Assembly (NCBI GenBank): GCA_022071945.1
Contig: JAJVIN010000003.1
Coordinates: 50,328-114,327, forward strand
From: Thermoanaerobaculia bacterium
GTDB taxonomy: Bacteria > Acidobacteriota > Thermoanaerobaculia > UBA5066
Direction: 5' to 3'
DNA: 64,000 bases
Both the position numbers and the translations under genes were made by a program. Numbering within the stretch: position 1 is the first letter of the stretch; the number at the start of each line of letters is the position of its first letter. This document shows positions 1 to 8,400 of the stretch, piece by piece. The notes beneath the pieces were generated by a model. The model worked only from the letters and a program-made list of their open reading frames with translations. It ran no database searches and was not told the origin of the DNA.

Positions 1-1
1 G

Positions 2-184
2 GCCGCCGGGTCGCTGTTCTTCAAGAGCAAGATCTCGCTTCTGGACGGCAAGGCCTCCGTCCGGCAGGCCTATCTCGCAAGCGAGCTCCAGTCCGTCGCG
101 GCGCAAGCCCTTCCGGGGTGCCGGGTCGACTCCGCCGGGCCGCTCGCCCTGAGACTCCTGTGGCGCAAAACGGCGAGCGAGTAG
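2..184 (+). CDS. C-terminal end of a SAM-dependent methyltransferase (partial)
   Basis: The window opens inside this gene; only the last 60 codons are visible, ending at TAG 182-184. The tail contains LLDGKASVRQAYLASELQ, which resembles the end of class I methyltransferases encoded beside type III polyketide synthases, where a segment of the form G..SVRRAYT..EL precedes a final short helix and a Trp-Arg tail. The next gene, an FAD oxidoreductase, starts inside this one at GTG 160 and overlaps it by 25 bp, so the two are translationally coupled. Methyltransferase plus FAD oxidoreductase is the usual tailoring pair of alkylresorcinol/alkylpyrone clusters; the synthase would lie before base 1. 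The family call rests on a short C-terminus and is tentative. Confidence 0.45.
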   Translation, partial: AAGSLFFKSKISLLDGKASVRQAYLASELQSVAAQALPGCRVDSAGPLALRLLWRKTASE

Positions 185-1296
185 ACATCCTCATCATCGG
201 GGGGAGCCTGGCCGGCGCGGCCGCGGCTTTCCCGCTCGCCCGGCAGGGCGTCCGCGTCCGGATCCTCGAAAAGGCGCGGTTCCCCCGGCCGAAGATCTGT
301 GGCGAGTTCCTGTCTCCCGAGAGCTTCCCCGTCCTGGCCCGCATGGGCGTCCTCGACTCGTTGAGGGAGAGCGGCGCGGAGACGATCGAGAGATTCGAGG
401 CTTACTCGCCTTCCGGCTCGAGCGTGAAGGGAGAGCTCCCCGCGCCGGTCCTGTCGATCTCGCGAGATGTTCTGGACCACACCGTCCTGCGTGCGGCCGA
501 GGGAGCAGGCGCGGCCGTGGCGTTCGGAGAAACGGTCATGTCTTTCTCGGGGAGCCTCTCTCGCGGCTTCGAGGTGCAGACTTCCAAGCGTCTCCACCAT
601 TCCCGGTTCCTGATCGGCGCGTGGGGTCGGTTCAGTCCCCTCGACCCTCGGATCCGGAACGGGAGCCTCGAGGAGATACCGGCCCTCTTCGGATTCAAAA
701 AGCACCTCGAGGGCGAGAGCAGCTTCCTTCAGGGCCGCGTCCTTCTCCACGTGTTCGATCGCGGGTATCTGGGCCTTTCGAGGATCGAGAACGGCCTCGT
801 CAATCTCGCGGCGCTCACCGTCCCGGATGTGGCTCGCGAGGCGCACCACGACTTCGATCGCCTCCTTGCGAGGCTCCGGTCCGAGAGCGCGGTTCTCGAC
901 CGGCAGCTGGAGAAGCTCCGGCCGCTTCCCGGTCCCGTTCTCGTGAGCGAGCCCGTGCATCTCGGACCGAGAGGCGCGCTGGCCGGCGACGTCCTGCTCG
1001 CGGGAGACGCCGCGGGAGTTCTCGATCCCTACACCGGTGCCGGCATGTCCGCCGCTCTCGTCACGGGTGAGGCGGCCGGCGCGAGACTCGCCCGGCACCT
1101 CTCGGGCGAGATCCCGCGTGAGACCCTTCCCGGTCTCTGGGCTTCCGAGTACGACAGGGTGATGAAGAACCGGTTCCTCTTCAGCCGGCTCTTTCGTCCC
1201 GTGTTCGTCTCCCGCTTCGCGGCGAGGCTTCTGCACCCTCTCGCCTCGCCCCTCGCCGCGCTGGCCGTCCGCCTGACCCGGGTGGGTCCTCTCTGA
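160..1296 (+). CDS. FAD-dependent oxidoreductase (geranylgeranyl-reductase/halogenase-like)
   Basis: A flavoprotein monooxygenase/reductase of about 379 residues. Directly after the start lies a Rossmann dinucleotide-binding motif, ILIIGGSLAGAAAA, followed by an acidic strand end (RILEKARFPRPKICGE). The KICGE segment and the later GDAAGVLDPYTGAGM motif (second FAD-binding site, around residues 285-305) are typical of the geranylgeranyl reductase, squalene epoxidase and flavin halogenase group. GTG 160 was chosen because it sits just before the Rossmann strand; GTG 118 in the same frame would add 14 residues of Arg-rich sequence. It overlaps the upstream methyltransferase and probably acts with it on a lipid or polyketide quinone-like product. 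The substrate cannot be read from the sequence. Confidence 0.8.
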   Translation: MAQNGERVDILIIGGSLAGAAAAFPLARQGVRVRILEKARFPRPKICGEFLSPESFPVLARMGVLDSLRESGAETIERFEAYSPSGSSVKGELPAPVLSISRDVLDHTVLRAAEGAGAAVAFGETVMSFSGSLSRGFEVQTSKRLHHSRFLIGAWGRFSPLDPRIRNGSLEEIPALFGFKKHLEGESSFLQGRVLLHVFDRGYLGLSRIENGLVNLAALTVPDVAREAHHDFDRLLARLRSESAVLDRQLEKLRPLPGPVLVSEPVHLGPRGALAGDVLLAGDAAGVLDPYTGAGMSAALVTGEAAGARLARHLSGEIPRETLPGLWASEYDRVMKNRFLFSRLFRPVFVSRFAARLLHPLASPLAALAVRLTRVGPL

Positions 1297-1303
1297 CGGA
1301 AAA

Positions 1304-1324
1304 GCGGGGACCCTTCGGCCCCGC
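1304..1324. terminator. weak GC hairpin between convergent genes
   Basis: GCGGGG at 1304-1309 pairs with CCCCGC at 1319-1324 around a nine-base loop. It lies in the 37-bp gap between the convergent FAD oxidoreductase and DinB-like genes, so it could stop transcripts from either side. There is no T-tract, so termination is only plausible. Confidence 0.3.
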
Positions 1325-1333
1325 CCCGGGTTC

Positions 1334-1948
1334 TTACCGGGCGCCTTTCCTGGCGGCCTTCACTCCCTTCGCCACGGGAGCCGTCTTCACTTTCGCAGCA
1401 GCCTTCTTCTTCGCCGGTGCCTTCTGCTTTCCGCCGAAGAGCCCGACGCGAATCGTCTCGATCTGCTGAAGGTGGATGCGATCGTGGCCGGCGTAGAGGG
1501 TCACCATCGTCCGGATCGACTCGTCTCCCCGTTCCGCGTGGACTCCCACCCGGTCGAAGGCCCCTTCCGGTAGCCGCTTCAAGAGGTTCAGATTCGCCTT
1601 CCGGAGGCGTTCGAAGTCCTCGACCAGTTCCTTCGTCCGGGCCGCATCGACGCCCAGGCGCTCGACGAAGGCGTCCTGGTCGTAGCCCGGCACGGCCGGC
1701 CTGTCGTGGGCCGCCACGAAGCGGTAGCGGAACCCGAGAACCACCTCTCCATCCGTCAGATGCGCGACGATCTCCTTGATCGACCACTTGCCGGGCGCGG
1801 GCTTCTTCGAGAGCTGTTTCTCAGTGAGGCCTTCCACCAGTTTCGCCAGCCGCGCGGGGGCCTTCTTCATCGCGTCGATGGGGTCATCGCCGCCGAGAGC
1901 ATCGAGGTAGCGTTGCAAAACGACGGGTCCCGGAGTTTTCGTGGCCAT
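1334..1948 (-). CDS. DinB-like four-helix protein with Lys/Ala-rich tail
   Basis: A 204-residue protein of the DinB/DfsB-like metal-binding four-helix superfamily. The family's histidine pattern is visible: one His in KEIVAHLTDGE (helix 2) and an HxxxH-like pair in AGHDRIHLQQIE near residue 158. These enzymes are mostly uncharacterised; characterised relatives are thiol-dependent transferases. The last ~35 residues are composed almost entirely of Lys, Ala, Pro, Arg and Gly (QKAPAKKKAAAKVKT and onward), like the tails of bacterial histone-H1-like proteins. This tail is not part of the DinB fold and would favour binding of nucleic acid or another polyanion. It is the last gene of a minus-strand run, 9 bp after the SDR gene. 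Confidence 0.75.
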   Translation of the reverse strand: MATKTPGPVVLQRYLDALGGDDPIDAMKKAPARLAKLVEGLTEKQLSKKPAPGKWSIKEIVAHLTDGEVVLGFRYRFVAAHDRPAVPGYDQDAFVERLGVDAARTKELVEDFERLRKANLNLLKRLPEGAFDRVGVHAERGDESIRTMVTLYAGHDRIHLQQIETIRVGLFGGKQKAPAKKKAAAKVKTAPVAKGVKAARKGAR

Positions 1949-1957
1949 TCTGTCTCC

Positions 1958-2791
1958 TTACTTCTTCTGACTTTTCGGTCCCATGGGGAGGCCGCGTTTT
2001 ACCGCGGAAAGGAATCCGAGGTTCGTCCCGGCGAGCCAGTGACCGCCATCCACGGGCAGGCACCCGCCGGTGATGTAGGCCGACTTCGACTCGTCAGCGA
2101 GAAAGGCGATCGACTCGGCCACTTCGGCCGCCGTGGTGAAGCGGTGCATCGGGATCGAGTGCAGGACTTCCTTCTCGAGCTCCTGGTCGAGCCAGAGGTT
2201 GCGGTCGGTGCCCTCGGACTTGAACGGGCCCGGAGAGACGCAGTTGCACCGGATTCCGTATCGCGCCCACTCCACGGCCAGGGTTCGCGTCATCGCCAGG
2301 ACTCCCGCCTTGGCGGAGGCCGAGTGGATGACTCCGGGACCCGCGCCCCACGCATAGTCCGCGACGACGTTGACGATCGACCTTTGCCTGGCATCGGAGG
2401 CAAAGGCGTCGATCATTCGTCGTCCCACCGCCGAGGACACGAAGAAGGTGCCATTGAGCACGATCTCGATGACGGCCCGCCAGCCGTTGGGCGAGAGCTT
2501 CTCGGCCGGGCAGACGAAATTGCCGGCGGCGTTGTTGACGAGGATGTCGAGAGGGCCCCATGCCTCGTGAAGGGAGGTGACCATCTTCGCCACATCGTCG
2601 TCGTAGCGCACGTCACACGCGACGGCCCTGACCTCCAGAGCCCCCGCCGCGCGGATCTCCTCCGCGGTTGCCTTCAGGATCTCTTCCCTTCTTCCGCAGA
2701 TCGCGACGCGGTCCCCCTCGCGAGCGAACCGGATCGCCGTTGCCCGTCCGAGTCCCGTTCCGCCGCCCGTCACCAGAACACTTCGCGCCAT
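1958..2791 (-). CDS. SDR oxidoreductase, 2,4-dienoyl-CoA-reductase-like
   Basis: A 277-residue short-chain dehydrogenase. The N-terminus has the NAD(P) motif TGGGTGLG, the central part has NNAAGNF, and the C-terminus has GGCLPVDGG. NNAAGNF and the sequence SASAKAG in place of YxxxK are hallmarks of the mitochondrial/peroxisomal-type 2,4-dienoyl-CoA reductases, in which Ser replaces the usual catalytic Tyr. The likely reaction is therefore NADPH-dependent reduction of 2,4-dienoyl-CoA during beta-oxidation of polyunsaturated fatty acids. It lies between the ROK kinase and the DinB-like protein on the same strand; this grouping gives no clear pathway. A general enoyl-CoA or ketoacyl reductase role cannot be excluded. 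Confidence 0.8.
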   Translation of the reverse strand: MARSVLVTGGGTGLGRATAIRFAREGDRVAICGRREEILKATAEEIRAAGALEVRAVACDVRYDDDVAKMVTSLHEAWGPLDILVNNAAGNFVCPAEKLSPNGWRAVIEIVLNGTFFVSSAVGRRMIDAFASDARQRSIVNVVADYAWGAGPGVIHSASAKAGVLAMTRTLAVEWARYGIRCNCVSPGPFKSEGTDRNLWLDQELEKEVLHSIPMHRFTTAAEVAESIAFLADESKSAYITGGCLPVDGGHWLAGTNLGFLSAVKRGLPMGPKSQKK

Positions 2792-2828
2792 GAGGCCTCC
2801 TTCAAACCCAGCCGTCCGAATCTCGATT

Positions 2829-3737
2829 CTAAGGAACGGACGGGGCTTCCCAGAGCCAGGCCGCCCCGCGCACTCCGCTCGAGTCGCCGTGCCGGGCCCG
2901 GACCAGGCGCGTCTCGACCGTGTCCGAGAAGACCCAGGCGCCCCAGAGCCTGGGGATCGACTCGTAGAGCTGGTCGATGTTCGACATCCCGCCTCCCAGG
3001 ACGATCACATCCGGGTCGAGGACATTGATGATCGAGGCCAGGGAGCGGGCCATGCGCCGCTCGTACCGGGAAAGACAGCTTTCGGCCTGAGGGTCGCCTT
3101 TCTCCGCGAGGGAGACAACCTCTGAAGCATCGCGCCTGTCGCCCGCCGTTCGAAGATAGTCACCAGAGAGGCCAGGTCCCGACAGGAAGGTCTCGATGCA
3201 TCCCGCCTTTCCGCAGTAGCACGGAGGACCCGGGAGTTCGTCCGCTTCCGGCCAGGGCAGGGGGTTGTGACCCCACTCTCCGGCAATCGCATTGGGACCG
3301 GTCAACACCTGGCCTGAGACGACGACTCCGCCGCCGGTGCCGGTGCCGATGATCACGCCGAAGACAACGGCGGCCCCCGCGGCAGCGCCATCCACCGCTT
3401 CTGAGAGTGCAAAGCAGTTTGCGTCGTTCGTCATCCGAACCGGCCGCTTCAGAACTCGCGAGAGATCGTCTTTCAGGGGTCTCCCATTCAGGCACGTCGA
3501 ATTCGAGTTCTTCAGAAGGCCCGTCGCGCCAGAAAGAGCGCCCGGGGTCCCGACTCCCACTGTTCCCGTGCGGGCCAGTGTCTCTTCGAGGTCCTCGACC
3601 AGTTTCCGGATCGCGTGAAGGGTGGCCTCGTAGTCGTCTCTCGGGGTGAGGATGCGGCGCCGGAGCAATTCCTCACCCCTATCGCCGATCGCGATCGCCT
3701 CGATCTTCGTGCCTCCGAGATCGACTCCGATCCTCAC
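2829..3737 (-). CDS. ROK-family sugar kinase (fructokinase/glucokinase type)
   Basis: A 302-residue ROK kinase that phosphorylates a hexose with ATP in the cytosol. Visible landmarks are the N-terminal phosphate-binding loop IGVDLGGTKIEA, the substrate-site NDANC followed by a Gly-rich second ATP loop (IGTGTGGG), and the ROK zinc motif GEWGHN...CYCGKAGCIETF, with three Cys and one His as expected for the structural zinc. Length is normal for the Mak/ScrK fructokinase subgroup. GTG 3737 is the start because it places MRIGVDLGGT at the very N-terminus; the upstream small membrane gene stops 7 bp before it, so the two are probably co-transcribed. Sugar specificity is not determinable from sequence. 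Confidence 0.88.
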   Translation of the reverse strand: MRIGVDLGGTKIEAIAIGDRGEELLRRRILTPRDDYEATLHAIRKLVEDLEETLARTGTVGVGTPGALSGATGLLKNSNSTCLNGRPLKDDLSRVLKRPVRMTNDANCFALSEAVDGAAAGAAVVFGVIIGTGTGGGVVVSGQVLTGPNAIAGEWGHNPLPWPEADELPGPPCYCGKAGCIETFLSGPGLSGDYLRTAGDRRDASEVVSLAEKGDPQAESCLSRYERRMARSLASIINVLDPDVIVLGGGMSNIDQLYESIPRLWGAWVFSDTVETRLVRARHGDSSGVRGAAWLWEAPSVP

Positions 3738-3744
3738 GAACCGG

Positions 3745-4050
3745 TCAGGCCTTGTTGCCTCCCGGAGCCTTCTTCCCTCCGGGAATCTGGAGCGGTCCGG
3801 CCTTCAAGTCCTCCCGGATGATCAGATCCAGAAACAGCTCGCGGACGCCGTCCTTGCCCTTGGCGGCAAAGACCCGCTTGACATCCGAGGGGCTGAGCTT
3901 GATCCCCGTCATCGACTCGAGGTACTGACAGAAGACCGTCGCTCTCGAACGAAAGGACACGACGAGGATCAGGAGGAGAACGCCTGCCAGAATCAGCGGA
4001 AACGCGTCCAGAAGCGTTCGGATCTCGAAGATCGATGAAGCCAGCACCAT
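3745..4050 (-). CDS. small single-pass membrane protein, unknown function
   Basis: A 101-residue protein with one strong transmembrane segment (AFPLILAGVLLLILVVSF, residues 16-33), a basic post-membrane stretch, a predicted amphipathic region (KLSPSDVKRVFAAKGKDGVRE) and a Gly/Lys/Pro tail. ATG 4050 is the first start that gives this membrane topology. It lies 44 bp after dmeF and 7 bp before the ROK kinase start on the same strand. No family was recognised; a membrane-tethered adaptor is one possibility. Confidence 0.55.
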   Translation of the reverse strand: MVLASSIFEIRTLLDAFPLILAGVLLLILVVSFRSRATVFCQYLESMTGIKLSPSDVKRVFAAKGKDGVRELFLDLIIREDLKAGPLQIPGGKKAPGGNKA

Positions 4051-4094
4051 CGATCTGGAATCATACCTACTCGCCCCCGTCGCCGGGGAGAGTT

Positions 4095-5054
4095 CTACCC
4101 ATCGGGGTCCGTTCCGTGGCGGCACGGGTGGACCTCGATGTTGATGTGCATGAGCGGCAGGCCATCCGGGACGAGCCTCCGGTAGTCGCCGGGCGAAAGC
4201 GGACTCTTCGAGACGATCGAGAGGACCGCCGCATAGCCCTCCGGGGCGACTCTCCAGACATGCAGATCGGCGATCCTGTCTTCGGGACGCCGCTCGACCG
4301 CTTGCCTGAGCGCCCCTCGGATCCCGTCGCTCTCCTGGTGATCGAGGAGAACCGCGCTCGTCTCTCGCAAGAGCCCCAGGGACCAGCGCGTCACGAGCAC
4401 GGCCCCGACGATGCCCATCGCCGGATCGAGGAACCACCAGCCGAGGAGCCGGCCGAAAAGGAGCGCCGCAATCGCGAGGACCGACGTGAGGGCGTCGGCC
4501 AGAACGTGCAGGTAGGCCGAGCGGGCATTGTGATCGTGGTGGTGCCCTTCTTCCTCGTCTTCATCCAGAAGGAGGGCGCTGACGGCGTTCACGGCGAGCC
4601 CGACCACCGCGATGATGATGGCCTGTGTGAACGAGACCGGAACCGGGTTCAGGAACCGCTCCACGCTCTCGACAGCCATCATCAGGGCGAAGAGACCGAG
4701 CAAGACCGCACCCGCGAAGCCCGCCAGGGAATGAACCTTGCCCGTGCCGAAGGCGAACCGCTCGTCGTGAGCGTGCCGGCGAGCGTACGCATAGGCCCAG
4801 AGGGAAATCCCGAGCGCCACGGAGTGCGAGGCCATGTGGATGCCGTCCGCCAGGAGCGCCATCGAACCGAAGAGAAGGCCCCCGGAGACCTCCGCGAGCA
4901 TCATCACGACGGTCAGAAGAACGACGACACGCGTGCGCGCCTCTCCCCGGCGGGCTGCCTCCTGCCCGAAGTCGTGGTGGTGGCCGAGCTCGGTGTTGCA
5001 AGGCAAGCACGGTGCGCTTGCCGCGGCAGCTTCTTTCGGCACGAGGCGAATCAT
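4095..5054 (-). CDS. dmeF: CDF-family Co(II)/Ni(II) efflux transporter, DmeF-like
   Basis: A 319-residue cation diffusion facilitator with about six transmembrane helices and a cytosolic C-terminal ferredoxin-like metal domain (ending VWRVAPEGY..LSI and HINIEVHP). It exports divalent metal using the proton gradient. The helix-2 metal site reads ADGIHMASH, giving HxxxH (H73, H77) instead of the HxxxD of zinc exporters; this HxxxH pattern, a His-rich loop (EEEGHHHDHN, residues 167-176), and the helix-5 site HVLADALTS (H183, D187) match the DmeF subgroup for cobalt and nickel. ATG 5054 was chosen because it precedes an N-terminal HHH segment typical of this group. It diverges from a 109-residue gene 39 bp away. 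The DmeR regulator often found beside it is absent here. Confidence 0.85.
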   Translation of the reverse strand: MIRLVPKEAAAASAPCLPCNTELGHHHDFGQEAARRGEARTRVVVLLTVVMMLAEVSGGLLFGSMALLADGIHMASHSVALGISLWAYAYARRHAHDERFAFGTGKVHSLAGFAGAVLLGLFALMMAVESVERFLNPVPVSFTQAIIIAVVGLAVNAVSALLLDEDEEEGHHHDHNARSAYLHVLADALTSVLAIAALLFGRLLGWWFLDPAMGIVGAVLVTRWSLGLLRETSAVLLDHQESDGIRGALRQAVERRPEDRIADLHVWRVAPEGYAAVLSIVSKSPLSPGDYRRLVPDGLPLMHINIEVHPCRHGTDPDG

Positions 5055-5080
5055 AGAGCCGTCGCGGATTCCCGCATCGC

Positions 5081-5086
5081 TATACT
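5081..5086 (+). promoter_or_regulatory. candidate -10 element upstream of the lhr operon
   Basis: TATACT lies 7 bp before GTG 5094, in the 39-bp gap between divergent genes. No convincing -35 is visible 16-18 bp further upstream. If used, the transcript would be nearly leaderless. The same style of element (TATACT, TAGAAT, TAGACT, TAGATT) lies shortly before several starts in this window. Confidence 0.3.
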
Positions 5087-5093
5087 CGCCGCC

Positions 5094-5423
5094 GTGACCG
5101 CGCGCGAGGAATGGTTCTCCCGCCCTGCCGAGACAGAGGAAGACCACCTCGTCCTCGCGCTCCTTCCCGGCCAAGAGAACACCCCTTCCTCCCGCATTCA
5201 CGTCGAGGAGCCTTTTGGCGGGAGCGCCTGGGTCTCTGTCCAGTTCGAGGGGGACAGCTGGGAACAGGGAGCGCGGGCCGTCGAGGAGCTCGAGATTCGG
5301 GCCCGCGAGCGCGCACGGCTCGCGAGACGCCTCGCCGCGGAAGAGACGGCCGCGCCGGAAGAGGTGATCTCGAAAATCGAGCTTCTCGGCGAGATCCGGC
5401 GCTTTGCCGTGCCGGCACCCTGA
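5094..5423 (+). CDS. small hypothetical protein upstream of Lhr
   Basis: A 109-residue soluble protein starting at GTG 5094; its TGA is four bases before the helicase start, so the pair is almost certainly one operon. The first half has alternating hydrophobic residues suggestive of beta strands (DHLVLALLP, WVSVQFEG), and the second half is a charged helix (LEIRARERARLARRLAAEE). No family was recognised. Tight coupling suggests a partner or regulator of the Lhr helicase. Confidence 0.5.
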   Translation: MTAREEWFSRPAETEEDHLVLALLPGQENTPSSRIHVEEPFGGSAWVSVQFEGDSWEQGARAVEELEIRARERARLARRLAAEETAAPEEVISKIELLGEIRRFAVPAP

Positions 5424-5426
5424 GCC

Positions 5427-8400
5427 GTGAAGAGCCCTGAAAAGTCCCCGGCCCCGCTCGACCTCGCGTCTCTCTTCCACCCAGCCGTCAGCCGGTTCTT
5501 CTCGGGCGAATTCCCCTCTGGGCCGACCGAGGCCCAGCGTCTGGCCTGGCCTCGCCTCGCCCGAGGCGAGAGCCTCCTGCTCGTTTCGCCGACAGGAACA
5601 GGCAAGACCCTGGCTGCGTTTCTCGTCTCGCTCGACAGGATCGTCAGACGGCGGCTCGCTGGGGAGAAGGACCACCGGCTCTCCACCCTCTACATCTCTC
5701 CCCTGAAGGCTCTCGACAATGACATCCACAGGAATCTCGAGCGGCCCAGAGATGGCATCCGGCGTGCCCTGACCGCTGACTTCGCCGAGGGCGGGGGCCC
5801 TCGGCCGGAGGGGTCCGCGTGGGAAGGTCTCCTGGCCGCGGAAGTCCGCACGGGCGACACGAGTCCGGCGGCGCGGGCGGCCCAGCTGAGGCGGCCGCCC
5901 GACATCCTCATCACGACGCCCGAGTCTCTCTACCTGATGCTCACGAGCGCGGCCCGACAGGTCCTCGCCACTGTGGACACGGTGATCCTCGACGAGATTC
6001 ACTCGGTTGCCGGGAACAAGCGAGGTGTTCACCTGGCGGTCTCGATGGAGCGGCTCGAGGACCTCATCGCGTCGCGCGGGGGCCGGTCGCCGCAGCGGAT
6101 CGCCCTGTCGGCCACCGTTTCACCCGTGAAGACAGTCGCGGCCTTCGCCGCGGGCACGGGACGCGAGATGGAGGCCGTCGTCGCAACGGCCAGAAAGCGC
6201 CTCGACCTGACGGTGACATCGCCCGCTCCGGACTTCCGAGACCTGCCGGACAGCTCGGCCTGGGGACCGGCGGTCGCCACGATGGTTCACGAGATCCGGC
6301 AACGCCAGACCACGCTCGTCTTCTGCAACAACCGCCGGCTCGCCGAGCGCGTGTCGAGGAAACTCGGAGAAGCTCTCGAGATCGACGTCCCCACGCACCA
6401 TGGGTCGATCGCCCGCGAGGTCCGGGAAGGAATCGAGACCAGCCTGAAAGCCGGCTCGCTGGCGGTTCTCGTCGCGACCGGATCCCTCGAGCTCGGGATC
6501 GACATCGGGCACGTCGACTCGGTCATCCAGGTGGAGAGCCCCAAGGGGATCGCCCGCGGCTTGCAGAGAGTCGGCCGGTCGGGACACCTCGTCGGGGAAG
6601 AGGCCCGGGGGCTCTTCGTGCCGCTCTATCAGGACGATCTCTTCGAAAGCGCCGCGACCGTGGAAGCGATGCGGGAAGGGGCCGTCGAATCGACGGTCCC
6701 GCCCGAGTTCCCTCTCGATGTCCTGGCCCAGCAGCTCGTCGCCGAGGCGGTCTCGCGAGCCTCGGACGGGAACCCGGCGGGATCCGAGGAGCTCTACCGC
6801 CTCGTGAGGCGGGCCTTTCCGTACCGGAATCTGACGAGAACGCTCTTCTCCGAGACTCTCGCGATGCTGAGCGGGAAGTACCCCAGGGAACGCTTCTCCG
6901 AGCTGGCGCCGAAGCTGGTGTGGGACAGGGCCACCGATCGCGTCACGCCGCTGCCGGGAGCTCGCCTCTCGGCCGTCGTCGACGGCGGGACGATCGGGGA
7001 CCGCGGCACCTTCTCGGCCGTTCTGCCGGACCGGCGGACCACGGTCGGCGAGCTCGACGAGGAATTCGTCTACGAAACGAGAACCGGCGATGTCTTTCTC
7101 CTCGGATCCCGCGCGTGGCGAGCGATCGAGATCACCCACAGCCGCGTCGTCGTCGAGGACGCCACCGGACAGCCCGCCCGCATGCCGTTCTGGCGGGGAG
7201 AAGGACTCGGTCGCACAGGCGCCCTGGGCGAGAGGATCGGACGCCTGAAGCGTTTCATCGCCGAGCACCTGGACGACCCCGAACTTGCGGCTGACCTTCT
7301 GCGGCGGTGCGGCGCCACGCCAGACGCCGCGGCCGCCCTTGCGGGGGCCGTTCGCCGCGAGGTTCTGGATTCCGGCGGACTCTCCTGTGACACGGCCGTC
7401 GTCTTCGAGACGTTTCCCAACGACATCGGCGATCCGTGCATCACGGTCCGTTCGCTCTTCGGACGCGGCGTCAACCTCCCCTGGTCTCTCGTCCTCTCGA
7501 GCATTCTCCGGGACGAGACAGGGGTCGAGGTCGAGACGGTCGCGTCGGACGACGGAATCCTCCTGCGGCTGCCGGGCGCGGACCGGGAGCTGCCGGTCGC
7601 GCGCCTGTCGCGGATCAGTCCCCAGGAGGCGCGAGAGCGCCTGGTCGCCATCCTTCCGAACTCACCGATGTTCGGCGCGAGATTCCGCGAGAACGCCCAG
7701 CGGGCTCTCCTCCTGCCGAGACGCCGCGGGGGACGGCGCACGCCCTTCTGGCTTCAGAGGCTGAAGGCGAGGGATCTCCTCGAGACGACCCGGTCGTTCC
7801 CCGATTTCCCGATCGTGGCCGAAACCTACCGGGACTGCTGGCGCGACATCTGGGAAGTGGAAAGGCTCCTCGACCTCCTGGGCAAGATCGAGAACGGCGC
7901 GGTCACCGCTCCCCTGGTGGCGCGAAAGACCCCCTCGCCGGCCTCGGCGTCTCTCCTCTTCAAGTTCATCGCCGTCTACATGTACGAGTGGGATGCTCCG
8001 AAGGCCGAAAAGAGCCTCCACGCCCTGGCGGCCAACCGGGCCCTGCTCGGAGAGATCCTGGGACAGGACTTCGACGACGGGCTCCGTCCCGAGGCCGTCG
8101 ACGCCGCGCGGCGCGAAATCACGCGACTGGCCGATCACCGCAGGGCGCGAACGCGAGACGAGCTCCTTCTCGTCTTTCAGGAGATGGGAGATCTGACCGC
8201 GGAAGAAGCCGTGGAGCGCTCCACGGGAAACGGGCGGGCGTGGCTCGAGGACCTGCTCGGAACCGGCTCTCTCACGAAAGTCCCCATCGGCGGCGAAACG
8301 CGCCTCGTCGTGACGGAAGAGGCCGCGTCGTGGAGCGCCTGGAGCCCGGAGATTGCGGAAGAGCGGATCCAGAGGTTCCTCTCGACTCGCGGTCCCCTGC

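Noticed and set aside
1958..2791. Loss of the catalytic Tyr in the SDR as evidence of inactivity
   Set aside because: Ser in place of Tyr before the Lys (SASAK) is normal in 2,4-dienoyl-CoA reductases.
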